A stretch of DNA of 50,951 nt from Sporosarcina sp. P32b (GCF_002743335.1 NZ_PDZB01000023.1:1-50951), one strand, 5' to 3'. Counted from the first letter of the stretch, positions 9,389-17,498 are shown. Program-made: numbers and translations. The notes: generated by a model not told the origin, from the letters alone.

Positions 9389-9406
9389 CGGGAGGTTATA
9401 AAGTTT

Positions 9407-10453
9407 TTACCATTCAAGCAAATCGATTATTTTTAGAACAGGCTTTGACTTCGGTAGTGCCAGAACTTCTTGTGTAGTGAAGAACTGCAAATCGCCTTTT
9501 GTATGTTCTTCATCCAATTGTGCACGATATACATGAATATCCCATGTTATATGTGAAAACACATGGAGCACATGCGGTAATTCTTGAATTTTTTTTAGTT
9601 TTATTCCATTCTCTTTTTCAAATGCTTCCACCGCAGAAGCTTCTTGAAGTTCAATCATTGGAAATTCCCACAGACTGGCGAGAAGCCCAGTGCTGGGACG
9701 TTTTTGCAACAACCAATTGCCGTCTTCATTTTGAATGGCAAAGGCAGCTAGCGAAACATGCTTCATTTTCTGTTTTTTTATTTTAATTGGCAATTGCTGT
9801 TGTTTTCCCTCTTCAAAGGCGATACAAAACTCCCTAACAGGGCACAATAAACAGTGTGGATTCGGCGTACATATCGTTGCACCCAGTTCCATAAGCGCTT
9901 GGTTGAAGGATGATGGATCTTCTTCCGAAATTAATTCCATCACGGCTTGCTCAAATAACTTTTTATTACGGGGCAAAGCGATATCTTCTTCAATTAATAA
10001 AATTCTCGACAACACCCGCATAACATTTCCGTCTACTGCATGTTCGGGTACTCCATAGGCAATACTCAATATAGCACCTGCCGTGTATGGCCCGACTCCT
10101 TTTAATGTAGAAATTTCTTTTCGGTTATTAGGAACTTTCCCACCATAGGTTTCAACGACTTCTCTTACACCTGACTGTAGGTTACGCACCCTGGAGTAAT
10201 AGCCAAGTCCTTCCCACATTTTCAAAATCTCTTCTTCTGGTGCATTTGAAAGATCTTGCATCGTAGGAAACTTTTTAATAAAACGCTCATAATACGGTAT
10301 GACAGTATCCACTCGTGTCTGTTGTAACATAACTTCAGAAATCCAGATATAGTATGGATTGTCTGTTCTTCTCCAAGGCAAGTCTCGTTTTTCAGCTTCA
10401 TACCAAGTCAATAACGCATCTTGGAATGCTTTCTTTTGTTCAATAATTTGCAT
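9407..10453 (-). CDS. mutY: A/G-specific adenine glycosylase MutY
   Basis: A 348-residue base-excision-repair glycosylase that removes adenine paired with 8-oxoguanine. The catalytic Glu40 is in SEVMLQQTRVDTV, the helix-hairpin-helix LKGVGPYTAGA is at about 117-127, and catalytic Asp141 is in VDGNV. The [4Fe-4S] cysteines are C195, C201, C204 and C210. The first spacing is five residues (CTPNPHC) where the family usually has six. A C-terminal Nudix-like domain (about 225-345) recognises 8-oxoguanine. The ATG follows GCGAGGT. Some overlap with sspE regulation is possible because the SigG promoter lies between the two genes. Confidence 0.94.
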   Translation of the reverse strand: MQIIEQKKAFQDALLTWYEAEKRDLPWRRTDNPYYIWISEVMLQQTRVDTVIPYYERFIKKFPTMQDLSNAPEEEILKMWEGLGYYSRVRNLQSGVREVVETYGGKVPNNRKEISTLKGVGPYTAGAILSIAYGVPEHAVDGNVMRVLSRILLIEEDIALPRNKKLFEQAVMELISEEDPSSFNQALMELGATICTPNPHCLLCPVREFCIAFEEGKQQQLPIKIKKQKMKHVSLAAFAIQNEDGNWLLQKRPSTGLLASLWEFPMIELQEASAVEAFEKENGIKLKKIQELPHVLHVFSHITWDIHVYRAQLDEEHTKGDLQFFTTQEVLALPKSKPVLKIIDLLEW

Positions 10454-10550
10454 ATGGACCTCGCTTCTTCATGTAAATACTTTTAGTTATAATAATAAAG
10501 GGTATATAATTATAAGTAGCATATAACTCTTTCGATTAAGGAGTGATAAT

Positions 10551-11534
10551 TTGGATACAGGTACACATATCGCTATGGGTGTTGCGATCAGTGGATTAGC
10601 TCTTGCCGATTCAGTCGTAGCAACTGAGCCTGCCACAATGGGCGCTGTTTTTGCAGGAATTATGGTCGGATCTCTAATTCCCGATATAGATACGGTATTG
10701 AAACTTCGAAACAATGCTGTCTATTTACGTAATCATCGTGGTATCACGCATTCAGTTCCGGCTGTTATGCTGTGGCCGTTGATGATTTCCATACTGCTGA
10801 CATTCTTTGTTCCCGGAGCCATATTCTTTCATGTCTGGGCTTGGACATTTTTAGCCGTGTTCACACATGTATTTGTTGATATTTTCAACTCATATGGAAC
10901 ACAAGCCCTTCGTCCATTTTCTCATAAGTGGGTAGCCATAGGAGTCATTAATACATTTGACCCCATTATATTTGGCCTCCATGTAATTGCGATCATGGCA
11001 TGGGTGTTCGGCGCAGATCCCGTCTTTACAATGTCCACATTATATGTCGTCATCTTCTTCTATTACCTATTGCGCTTCGCTGTGAAGAGCGCAGTGAAGA
11101 ATGCAGTCAAGAAGACGATTCCTAACGCGACGCATATATTTACCGCGCCTACGATGAATTTCTTCCAGTGGCGAGTTGCTGCCACGACAGATGTTGACCA
11201 TTATGTAGGACGAGCATACGGACGTTCCATTACTATTTACGAACGATTCGAGCGCGAAGTCATGCCGATGTCACCTCAAGTTGAAGCGGCACTAGAAGAT
11301 CCGAACATGCAAGCTTTCACTTCATTTTCGCCTCTTTATCGTTGGTCCATTTCGGAAAAAGGACATATTTACGAAGTCCGTTTAATTGATTTGCGTTATC
11401 GAAGCAAAGGGTACTACCCATTCGTTGCAGTCGCACACGTCAATGAAGACTTAGAAGTAGTCAATTCTTATACAGGATGGATCTTTTCAGAAGAAAAACT
11501 TCGTAAAAAGCTTAATTTCGCCCCAAATAACTAA
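10551..11534 (+). CDS. yfhP: metal-dependent hydrolase/membrane protein YfhP
   Basis: A 327-residue membrane protein of the YdjM/YfhP family (LexA-binding, inner membrane-associated putative hydrolase). The N-terminal half has the family motifs THIAMG, LIPDIDT and NHRGITHS and several hydrophobic helices; the C-terminal 130 residues are soluble. The conserved His and Asp residues suggest a metal site. The start is TTG, eight bases after AAGGAG; no better start exists. From memory, YfhP has been proposed to repress its own locus, including mutY (yfhQ) and sspE, in B. subtilis. It is divergent from mutY here too. Confidence 0.85.
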   Translation: MDTGTHIAMGVAISGLALADSVVATEPATMGAVFAGIMVGSLIPDIDTVLKLRNNAVYLRNHRGITHSVPAVMLWPLMISILLTFFVPGAIFFHVWAWTFLAVFTHVFVDIFNSYGTQALRPFSHKWVAIGVINTFDPIIFGLHVIAIMAWVFGADPVFTMSTLYVVIFFYYLLRFAVKSAVKNAVKKTIPNATHIFTAPTMNFFQWRVAATTDVDHYVGRAYGRSITIYERFEREVMPMSPQVEAALEDPNMQAFTSFSPLYRWSISEKGHIYEVRLIDLRYRSKGYYPFVAVAHVNEDLEVVNSYTGWIFSEEKLRKKLNFAPNN

Positions 11535-11535
11535 A

Positions 11536-11572
11536 GAACGTTCGTGCATAATGCACGAGCGCTCTTTTTTGT
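11536..11572. terminator. terminator between yfhP and yfhH
   Basis: An imperfect hairpin AGAACGTTCGTGCAT/ATGCACGAGCGCTCT is followed by TTTTTT. It lies between two convergent genes. Confidence 0.8.
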
Positions 11573-11905
11573 TTATTTTCCGCTTTTTATATCTTTCAAC
11601 ATAGCAAGCGGTAATGCTTCTTCAGCTCTCTCGCCGCCTAAGCGATATCCCCATGCGAACAATCCTTTAAGGTAATCTACTTGGAAGAAGACCCCATCGT
11701 CTCCTTCAATACGGTACATCTCGCCTGGCTTAATACTAGCCGGGTCTACAAGATATGATTGTACAAGAACTGCCTTTCTTTGGTGAACTGCATATTCGCT
11801 AATCATCCCCATCTGTTCGGCTTTACGCGCTTTTTCCATTAGGTTAGCAATTTCACTACGCAGCTCGTTTTCATTCATATCACTATAACGTTTTTCAGTA
11901 TCCAT
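11573..11905 (-). CDS. yfhH: DUF1811 family protein YfhH
   Basis: A 110-residue soluble protein of the DUF1811/YfhH family, function unknown. The N-terminal helical part (EKRYSDMNENELRSEIANL) is characteristic. The C-terminal part contains PGEMYRIEGDDG and LFAWGYRLGG, which look like a small beta barrel. The ATG at 11905 is preceded by AAGGA at nine bases and overlaps the recX stop codon, indicating translational coupling. A longer frame upstream to 11941 lacks a ribosome binding site. The recX-yfhH pairing is the same in B. subtilis. Confidence 0.85.
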   Translation of the reverse strand: MDTEKRYSDMNENELRSEIANLMEKARKAEQMGMISEYAVHQRKAVLVQSYLVDPASIKPGEMYRIEGDDGVFFQVDYLKGLFAWGYRLGGERAEEALPLAMLKDIKSGK

Positions 11906-12707
11906 CTTCTTCATTCCTTTTCTGTTCAATAAATTGATCAATTTGACTGAGTGGAATGCCTTTTTGATACATTGATTGCTTCACGCGTTGTCTAAGGTCG
12001 GATCCTGAGTATTTACTTTGGTATCGTCTCCATGCTTTCTCACCGAATGCAGACGTAATGTCGGACCATTCTTCTTCGTCCCGCTCGATTGTTAAATTGC
12101 TGAGAACTTCCGAAATTTGCTGATAAGAAAAACCTTTTCTAGCCAATGAATTCTGTATTTTTTGCTTAACTTGTGCTGGCGGCTGTGAACTATTCGATCG
12201 CATCGTTTTTTCAGCCAGTTTCATGGCATTAGCCATTTGGTCTTCCATTGTATATTCCTCCAATGCTTGAGTTTGCAGTTCTTTGGGTATACCTTTTTTA
12301 TAGAGAGATTGCTGAATAGCTCTTGGACCCTTTAACGTACTATTTTTTTCCGTACGTACAAGCGCTTCCGAAAATGCTTCATCATTCAAAAAGCCGAGTC
12401 GTTTTAATTTCACGATAGCTTCTAGAACAACAGCTTCTCCATATTCTTTTTCAAGCAATTTCTTTTTAACTTCCATTTCACTCCGCATACGAAACGACAA
12501 AAAATGTAATGCTCGGTTAAATGCTTTTTCAATTTGGTCTGAATATACAATCTCATCCGTTGACCAATCGTCCAATTCCATGCCTTTCGTAAGTTCAAAT
12601 TTCACTAGGACTGTTTCATGGACACTAAATGCATATTGATCATCAAGGAAAATATTATAACGTTCGCTATCTCGTTTTTGTTGTGATATTTTGGTAATAA
12701 GCGGCAC
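11895..12707 (-). CDS. recX: regulatory protein RecX
   Basis: A 270-residue RecX protein, a modulator of RecA filament growth in recombination and the SOS response. It consists of tandem three-helix repeats: motifs LHFLSFRMRSEMEVKKKL (about 87-104), LNDEAFSEALV and GPRAIQQSLYKKGI recur in variant form toward the C terminus (LRQRVKQSMYQKGI). About 270 residues is the normal length in Bacillales. The start is GTG after a GGTGATGGA site. It is divergent from yfhF and overlaps yfhH by 11 bases. Confidence 0.93.
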   Translation of the reverse strand: MPLITKISQQKRDSERYNIFLDDQYAFSVHETVLVKFELTKGMELDDWSTDEIVYSDQIEKAFNRALHFLSFRMRSEMEVKKKLLEKEYGEAVVLEAIVKLKRLGFLNDEAFSEALVRTEKNSTLKGPRAIQQSLYKKGIPKELQTQALEEYTMEDQMANAMKLAEKTMRSNSSQPPAQVKQKIQNSLARKGFSYQQISEVLSNLTIERDEEEWSDITSAFGEKAWRRYQSKYSGSDLRQRVKQSMYQKGIPLSQIDQFIEQKRNEEDGY

Positions 12708-12800
12708 GTTTCCATCACCTACTTTATCTTAGTATACCGCTTCTAGTGGTGCTGGTCAGCAATAGTGTATTAATTTTCAAGAGAATGGAGGGAAACCATT

Positions 12801-13700
12801 ATGAAAGTGGTTATTACAGGGGGAACTGGATTCATTGGCAGCATCTTAACGAAGAAACTGAAAGATAATGGTCATGAAGTAGTGATCTTAACACGTAAGC
12901 CTTCATCGCAGCTTAATGGAGTTCACTATGTCCAATGGTTGACGGATGATGCCTCACCTGAGAATGAAATCGGGCAAGCAGATGCATTCGTTAATTTAGC
13001 AGGAGTGTCTATAGATGACGGCCGGTGGTCTGAAGAACGAAAAAAGCAGATTTATGATAGCCGAATAACAGCTACACAAGAAGTGTTGCGTATGATACGA
13101 ACACTCCCAAAGAAACCTCGTGTCCTAGTGAATGCGAGTGCGATCGGCATTTATCCTACATCACTGACCGCTGAATATACCGAAAACTCCACTGCAGTAG
13201 GCGATGATTTTCTAGCCAAAACCGTCTATGACTGGGAACAACTTGCGGGACAGGCAAATGAAATGGGCGTACGTACTGTATACACCCGATTCGGTATTGT
13301 ATTAGGGAAAGATGGCGGAGCACTTCCACTTATTAAGCTTCCTTATCAATTATTTGCAGGTGGAAAAATTGGTTCAGGCAATCAGTGGTTCTCTTGGGTT
13401 CACGTGGAAGACGTAGCCAATGCCATTCTCTTCTCCATAGAGAATGAAGACGTGGAAGGGCCTGTTAACGTAGTGGCACCGAGCCCAATGCATATGAATG
13501 CATTCGGAAAAACGATTGGAAAAGTGTTGCACCGTCCGCATTGGTTCCCGGTACCAAGTTTTGCGATGGAAGCTACATTGGGAGAAAAGAGTATTGTCGT
13601 ACTGCAAGGTCAACATGTATTACCGGAAAAGTTGTTGGCTAATGGATTTATATTTGATTATCCTTCCTTACGACCGGCGCTTGAAAACCTATTAATATAA
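12801..13700 (+). CDS. yfhF: SDR39U1-type NAD-dependent epimerase YfhF
   Basis: A 299-residue atypical short-chain dehydrogenase/epimerase of the TIGR01777/SDR39U1 group. The nucleotide loop GGTGFIGS is at residues 7-14; VNLAGVSIDDGRW and the C-terminal HWFPVPSFAMEATLGE are family hallmarks. The substrate is unknown. GGAGG lies ahead of the ATG. It is divergent from recX, with 93 bases between the start codons, as in B. subtilis. Confidence 0.88.
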   Translation: MKVVITGGTGFIGSILTKKLKDNGHEVVILTRKPSSQLNGVHYVQWLTDDASPENEIGQADAFVNLAGVSIDDGRWSEERKKQIYDSRITATQEVLRMIRTLPKKPRVLVNASAIGIYPTSLTAEYTENSTAVGDDFLAKTVYDWEQLAGQANEMGVRTVYTRFGIVLGKDGGALPLIKLPYQLFAGGKIGSGNQWFSWVHVEDVANAILFSIENEDVEGPVNVVAPSPMHMNAFGKTIGKVLHRPHWFPVPSFAMEATLGEKSIVVLQGQHVLPEKLLANGFIFDYPSLRPALENLLI

Positions 13701-13704
13701 TTTC

Positions 13705-13747
13705 AAATGTTTGTTGAGACGTTTTTACGTTTTGACAAACATTTTTT
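13705..13747 (+). terminator. terminator of yfhF
   Basis: A stem AAATGTTTGT/ACAAACATTT with a long loop is followed by TTTTTT, directly after the yfhF stop. Confidence 0.7.
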
Positions 13748-13805
13748 CATTACATACATACAAAAAGCGGATTGACACATGCTTAGTAAAAAGGAGTGAC
13801 GCTTA

Positions 13806-14606
13806 ATGACTCATCATTTGTCAGGAATTTTACTGGCATCTTGTTTGCTCATAGTTGGAGTGGTGATGAATCCCTTTACTGTCCAAGCAGAAGCTTTACA
13901 TTGGGGTTTCAAGAAGGCTACTGAAGGAGTTCCCCCTTCTGCAGGAGCCGAACTGGATCAATTGCTTGATGATTACGGTGCAATCTATAAAGGGAAAGAT
14001 GATAAAAAAGTCGTCTATCTAACATTCGATAACGGATATGAGAACGGCTACACGGAAAGCATTTTAGATACACTAAAGAAAGAGAAAGCACCCGCCACAT
14101 TTTTCTTGACTGGTCATTATGTAAAAAGCGCCAGTGATCTAGTCAAACGCATGGCGAAAGATGGTCATGGCATTGGAAATCATTCATATGACCATCCGAA
14201 CATGGCCAATATAACTGAGCAACAGATGGAAAATGAATGGAAGAGGTTGGATGAAGTTGTCTATGCTACTACTGGACAAAAGAGAACAATCTACGCGAGG
14301 CCGCCAGAGGGAACATTTAATGCGAAGTTACTGCAGAAAGGAAATGACCTTGGGTACAGGCATATTTTCTGGTCTGTTGCATTCATTGACTGGCACCGCG
14401 ATCAACGAAAAGGAAAAGCGTATGCCTATAACGAATTGATGAATCAATTACACCCGGGTGCTATCATTCTCATGCATACCGTATCTCCTGATAATGCAGA
14501 GGCACTCCCCGATTTCATTCGAGATGCAAAGAAACAAGGCTATGAATTTCATTCACTGGATCAGTTAGTGAAGGAATATGAGAAAGGAAATGCGATTACA
14601 CAATAA
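13806..14606 (+). CDS. pdaA: delta-lactam-biosynthetic de-N-acetylase PdaA
   Basis: A 266-residue NodB-family polysaccharide deacetylase. It matches PdaA, which removes acetyl from muramic acid so that muramic-delta-lactam can form in the spore cortex; without it spores do not complete germination. A signal-type helix spans residues 8-28. The catalytic region carries YLTFDNGYENGYT (the PdaA-specific form with Asn after Asp), GIGNHSYDHPNM (metal His), YARPPEGTFN and a late LMHTVS. AAGGAGTGACGCTTA precedes the ATG. With sspE it makes the sporulation content of this segment clear. No convincing SigG box was found upstream. Confidence 0.93.
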   Translation: MTHHLSGILLASCLLIVGVVMNPFTVQAEALHWGFKKATEGVPPSAGAELDQLLDDYGAIYKGKDDKKVVYLTFDNGYENGYTESILDTLKKEKAPATFFLTGHYVKSASDLVKRMAKDGHGIGNHSYDHPNMANITEQQMENEWKRLDEVVYATTGQKRTIYARPPEGTFNAKLLQKGNDLGYRHIFWSVAFIDWHRDQRKGKAYAYNELMNQLHPGAIILMHTVSPDNAEALPDFIRDAKKQGYEFHSLDQLVKEYEKGNAITQ

Positions 14607-14609
14607 ATG

Positions 14610-14652
14610 AGAGACCTTATCTGTATGTTCACTACCAACAGATAAGGTCTCT
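14610..14652. terminator. terminator of pdaA (possibly bidirectional)
   Basis: A perfect 15-bp stem (AGAGACCTTATCTGT at 14610-14624 and its complement at 14638-14652) with a 13-base loop, followed by AATTATTT. On the minus strand it could end the short transcript predicted from 14809-14837. Confidence 0.8.
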
Positions 14653-14802
14653 AATTATTTGATGCATCTTCAGTTTGCATGTTTACATTCGTAGTTATCC
14701 AACGTGTTCACCAATGTTGGATTGTTACGGATCCCCTCCTTCGTTGTTATGTGTCTAGGATTCGATTCGTCTCTATAACTACGACCTCCTTTTCTTTTGA
14801 TT
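14653..14802 (-). other. possible small RNA or unannotated small gene
   Basis: This gap lies downstream of a good minus-strand promoter and ends at a strong hairpin. The predicted transcript holds two ribosome-binding-like sites, AAAAGGAGG (14785-14792) and GAAGGAGGGG (near 14733-14742), and a small hairpin TCCAAC/GTTGGA. No ATG, GTG or TTG lies at a usual distance from either site. A stop-free minus-strand frame of about 40 codons crosses the region and ends NYECKHAN, but it has no standard start near an SD. I cannot name a product. Confidence 0.35.
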
Positions 14803-14808
14803 AGACTT

Positions 14809-14837
14809 ACTATAACAACTATTCTGTTAATTGTAAA
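14809..14837 (-). promoter_or_regulatory. SigA-type promoter without a known gene
   Basis: On the minus strand TTTACA (14832-14837), a 17-base spacer and TATAGT (14809-14814) form a good SigA promoter. It points at the pdaA end, into a region with no recognised gene. Confidence 0.6.
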
Positions 14838-14959
14838 GTGTTTTAATGAAAATTCTATTATTTTCTTTTTCTTTTGCCGTTTGTAGTATGCCCAACAAAA
14901 TCAGATTGAAAAAGACAGTGTTTTCGTATACGATATCAATGATAGAAAGAGGTGTACGT

Positions 14960-15130
14960 ATGGATAACTCACAAAATAACGAACAAGTCGTCGAACTGAA
15001 GAATCGATTCAATCAATTTATTGAAACATTAGAAGCGATTGAACCTGAACACACGGACCTCCAAGATATAGATCGTCTAATCATGTTACTCGATGAATTA
15101 GAAGAACAAATGGATAGTTCGAAAAAATAA
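14960..15130 (+). CDS. SE1561 family small protein
   Basis: A 56-residue acidic, helical protein (MDNSQNNEQVVELKNRF, then ETLEAIEPEHTDLQDIDRL) of the SE1561 type, conserved in Bacillota with no known function. The ATG follows AGAGGTG at six bases; an upstream extension of the frame to 14846 has no ribosome binding site. It ends 24 bases before the fumarase start and is probably co-transcribed with it. Confidence 0.75.
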   Translation: MDNSQNNEQVVELKNRFNQFIETLEAIEPEHTDLQDIDRLIMLLDELEEQMDSSKK

Positions 15131-15154
15131 CATATACTAACGGGGGATTTTGAG

Positions 15155-16687
15155 ATGTACATAGAGACAATTGAGAAGAGTATTTATGAACTGGTTTGTG
15201 AAACGTCCACAAACTTGCCAAAAGACGTTAGACGCGCAATCCTTTCTGCAAAAGAAAATGAAAATAAAGGCACAAGTGCTGCAATGAGTTTGGATACGAT
15301 CGCAAATAATATCAATATGGCAGATGATAAACTATCTCCAATTTGTCAGGATACAGGCCTTCCTACATTCAAGATTAAAACTCCAATCGGGGTAAACCAA
15401 TTGGAAATCAAAGCGGCTATTGTACGCGCTTTGGAGTTAGCAACTGAAAAAGGAAAGCTCCGTCCGAACGCTGTAGATTCATTAACTGGCGATAATAGCG
15501 GCAATAACTTAGGAATCGGTCTACCGGTTGTTAAGTTTGAACAATGGGAAGAAGATTATATAGAAGTGAAGTTAATCTTAAAGGGCGGCGGATGTGAGAA
15601 CAAAAACATTCAATACAGCCTCCCTACTGAATTAGAGGGCCTTGGCCGTGCAGGACGCGATTTAGACGGTATTCGCAAATGTATCCTTCACTCGGTTTAC
15701 CAGGCACAAGGACAAGGGTGTTCTGCTGGATTTATCGGTGTCGGAATCGGTGGCGACCGTTCATCTGGATATGACTTGGCGAAAGAACAACTTTTCCGCG
15801 ATGTAACGGACGTGAATCCAGTTCCTGAGCTTGCACAGTTGGAAGAGTACGTATTAGAAAAAGCCAATCTTCTTGGAATCGGAACAATGGGCTTCGGCGG
15901 CGAAGCTACATTATTAGGATGTAAAATCGGTGTCATGCACCGCATTCCCGCAAGCTTCTATGTATCTGTAGCGTATAACTGCTGGGCATATCGCCGTATG
16001 GCAGTGAACATCAATGCAACAACTGGCGAAATCATGGATTGGCACTATAATGAAGGCGAGAAAATTGCATTCGAACAGCCAGCTGAAGAAGCAAAATCCA
16101 CTGCACGTATCGTACACTTGCAAGCACCCATTTCAGAAGAAGACGTTCGTGACCTTCATGTTGGCGATGTGGTGAAAATTTCGGGCCGTATGTACACAGG
16201 CCGTGACGCAATCCACAAGCACTTAATGGACAATGACGCACCAGTTGATTTGAATGGACAAGTCATCTATCACTGTGGACCAGTTGTTCTAAAGAATGAT
16301 GAAGGTAAGTATGAGATTAAAGCTGCGGGACCCACGACTTCTATGCGTGAAGAACCGTACCAGGGTGATATCATGAAAAAGTTCGGTATCCGTGCGGTCA
16401 TTGGTAAAGGCGGAATGGGACCTAGAACACTTGCGGCTCTTAAAGAGCATGGCGGTGTGTACTTGAATGGTATAGGCGGTGCGGCGCAGTATTATGCTGA
16501 CTGTATTAAAGAGGTAGAAGGCGTCGACTTACTGGAGTTCGGTATTCCAGAAGCACTATGGCATTTACGCGTAGAGGACTTCACTGCAGTTGTCACGATG
16601 GACTCTCACGGTAACAGTTTACATGCTGATATTGACAAGTCATCATTAGAAAAGCTTTCTCAGTTCAAAGAAAAAGTATTTAACTAA
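15155..16687 (+). CDS. fumA: class I [4Fe-4S] fumarate hydratase
   Basis: A 510-residue iron-sulfur fumarase that interconverts fumarate and malate in the TCA cycle. The N-terminal alpha domain (about 1-290) carries SPICQDTGLP (Cys64), GGGCENKN (Cys147), GQGCSAGF (Cys189) and TLLGCKIG, which include the cluster ligands. The C-terminal beta domain (about 330-510) has SGRMYTGRDA, CGPVV, GPTTSMRE and GKGGM. The two halves correspond to the two subunits of split class I fumarases. B. subtilis relies on the class II enzyme, so this is a difference from that model. The oxygen- and peroxide-labile cluster is notable near the iron and peroxide genes of this region. GGGGGA precedes the ATG. Confidence 0.92.
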   Translation: MYIETIEKSIYELVCETSTNLPKDVRRAILSAKENENKGTSAAMSLDTIANNINMADDKLSPICQDTGLPTFKIKTPIGVNQLEIKAAIVRALELATEKGKLRPNAVDSLTGDNSGNNLGIGLPVVKFEQWEEDYIEVKLILKGGGCENKNIQYSLPTELEGLGRAGRDLDGIRKCILHSVYQAQGQGCSAGFIGVGIGGDRSSGYDLAKEQLFRDVTDVNPVPELAQLEEYVLEKANLLGIGTMGFGGEATLLGCKIGVMHRIPASFYVSVAYNCWAYRRMAVNINATTGEIMDWHYNEGEKIAFEQPAEEAKSTARIVHLQAPISEEDVRDLHVGDVVKISGRMYTGRDAIHKHLMDNDAPVDLNGQVIYHCGPVVLKNDEGKYEIKAAGPTTSMREEPYQGDIMKKFGIRAVIGKGGMGPRTLAALKEHGGVYLNGIGGAAQYYADCIKEVEGVDLLEFGIPEALWHLRVEDFTAVVTMDSHGNSLHADIDKSSLEKLSQFKEKVFN

Positions 16688-16695
16688 TAAGCAAG

Positions 16696-16728
16696 CAGCG
16701 AATGAGAACTATCATTCGCTGTTTTTTT
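16696..16728 (+). terminator. terminator of fumA
   Basis: A 10-bp stem CAGCGAATGA/TCATTCGCTG with a 6-base loop is followed by TTTTTTT. Confidence 0.85.
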
Positions 16729-16784
16729 ATGTAAATAAATAGATTGGCATGGATAAGTGATGGTGCGGTTATCCATCGTTACGC

Positions 16785-16912
16785 TGCGTTCAAGGCGGAC
16801 GCGTTCGGGAGGGCTCGCGGTGAGCCAACTAGTCACTACGTTCCTTTAGTTGTCTCACCTGTCGAGCTGATCCTCCCCGAGTCGCCGCCTTCCACTCCGC
16901 TTCACTTTTGAC
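16785..16912 (-). repeat. GC-rich intergenic repeat, copy 1
   Basis: Read on the minus strand this copy runs from GCGGAGTGGAAGGCGGCGAC to GCGTCCGCC. These termini resemble the widespread Bacillaceae intergenic repeat that begins near GGAGCGGAAGGCGGCGACTC and ends near GAAAGCGTCCGCC. Its inner part (GGTGAGACAAC, ACTAGTTGGCTCACCGCG) is shared with copy 2 in inverted orientation. It is non-coding; its function is unknown. Confidence 0.65.
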
Positions 16913-16914
16913 TC

Positions 16915-17070
16915 GTTTTTAAATTGGAAAGTGTAGTTCAAATCTATTCTTGTACTTGATTTTGAACTCAAATTGTATTTGCACTTGAGCTTAACTTATT
17001 TAGAAGTGTGATCAAATTACAAATCTAACTTCAATACACAACAATAAGTATCATCTATTTACATTGCAAG
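16915..17070. other. AT-rich gene-free spacer between two inverted repeats
   Basis: An AT-rich stretch with loosely repeated TTGAACTCAAATT/TTGAGCTTAA-like words. I see no gene, promoter or terminator in it that I can support. It forms the middle of the inverted-repeat pair. Confidence 0.4.
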
Positions 17071-17073
17071 GGA

Positions 17074-17200
17074 TTGGAGCGGCAGACGGCGACTCCCGAT
17101 GGATCAGCCCGATTAGGTGAGACAACCGAAGAGAGTGCAACGAACTAGTTGGCTCACCGCGGGCCCATGGGAAAGCGTCCGCCTAGAGCGAGAGCCGTAG
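17074..17200 (+). repeat. GC-rich intergenic repeat, copy 2 (inverted relative to copy 1)
   Basis: Begins GGATTGGAGCGGCAGACGGC and ends GGGAAAGCGTCCGCC, followed by TAGAGCGAGAGCC. It shares GGTGAGACAAC and AACTAGTTGGCTCACCGCG with copy 1 on the other strand. The two copies could pair into a stem of more than 100 imperfect base pairs. Any ORFs across it are by-products of the GC-rich sequence. Confidence 0.65.
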
Positions 17201-17410
17201 CGTAGGACGACTTTTGCGAGCATAAGCGGAGCGTTGGGAGCACATCTTTGTACTAGAAATCCCCTCCTCAACACTAATGATAGCCTTACCCTTATAACTT
17301 TTAACCCAATTTGCATTAATTAGCCATTTAAGTAACACTTCTCATTGAGAAATGATATACTGTAGATAATAACTATTACAACTTCATATTCATTCTATTT
17401 AGATGCCCGA

Positions 17411-17442
17411 AAAGTCGATTCTACTACTGTAGAGTCGACTTT
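17411..17442 (+). promoter_or_regulatory. hairpin in the pfeT upstream region
   Basis: Arms AAAGTCGATTCTAC and GTAGAGTCGACTTT pair almost fully around a TACT loop. There is no T run after it, so an operator or RNA structure fits better than a terminator. Confidence 0.45.
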
Positions 17443-17467
17443 ACTGCTTTAATAAGAGCTTTGAAAT

Positions 17468-17482
17468 TGAAACTCATTATCA
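17468..17482 (+). promoter_or_regulatory. Fur-like operator ahead of pfeT
   Basis: TGAAACTCATTATCA matches the Fur 7-1-7 consensus TGATAATNATTATCA at 12 of 14 defined positions and fits the PerR consensus less well. It lies 16 bases before the start codon and directly abuts the ribosome binding site. Confidence 0.5.
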
Positions 17483-17498
17483 ATTAGGAGGAAATCAC

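Noticed and set aside
13748..13800. SigG promoter for pdaA
   Set aside because: CATGCTTA does not satisfy CATNHTA, and no GMATR element lies 18 bases upstream.
17113..17316. Minus-strand ORF in the intergenic region after fumA
   Set aside because: Lies across the GC-rich repeat copy, has no ribosome binding site and no family resemblance.
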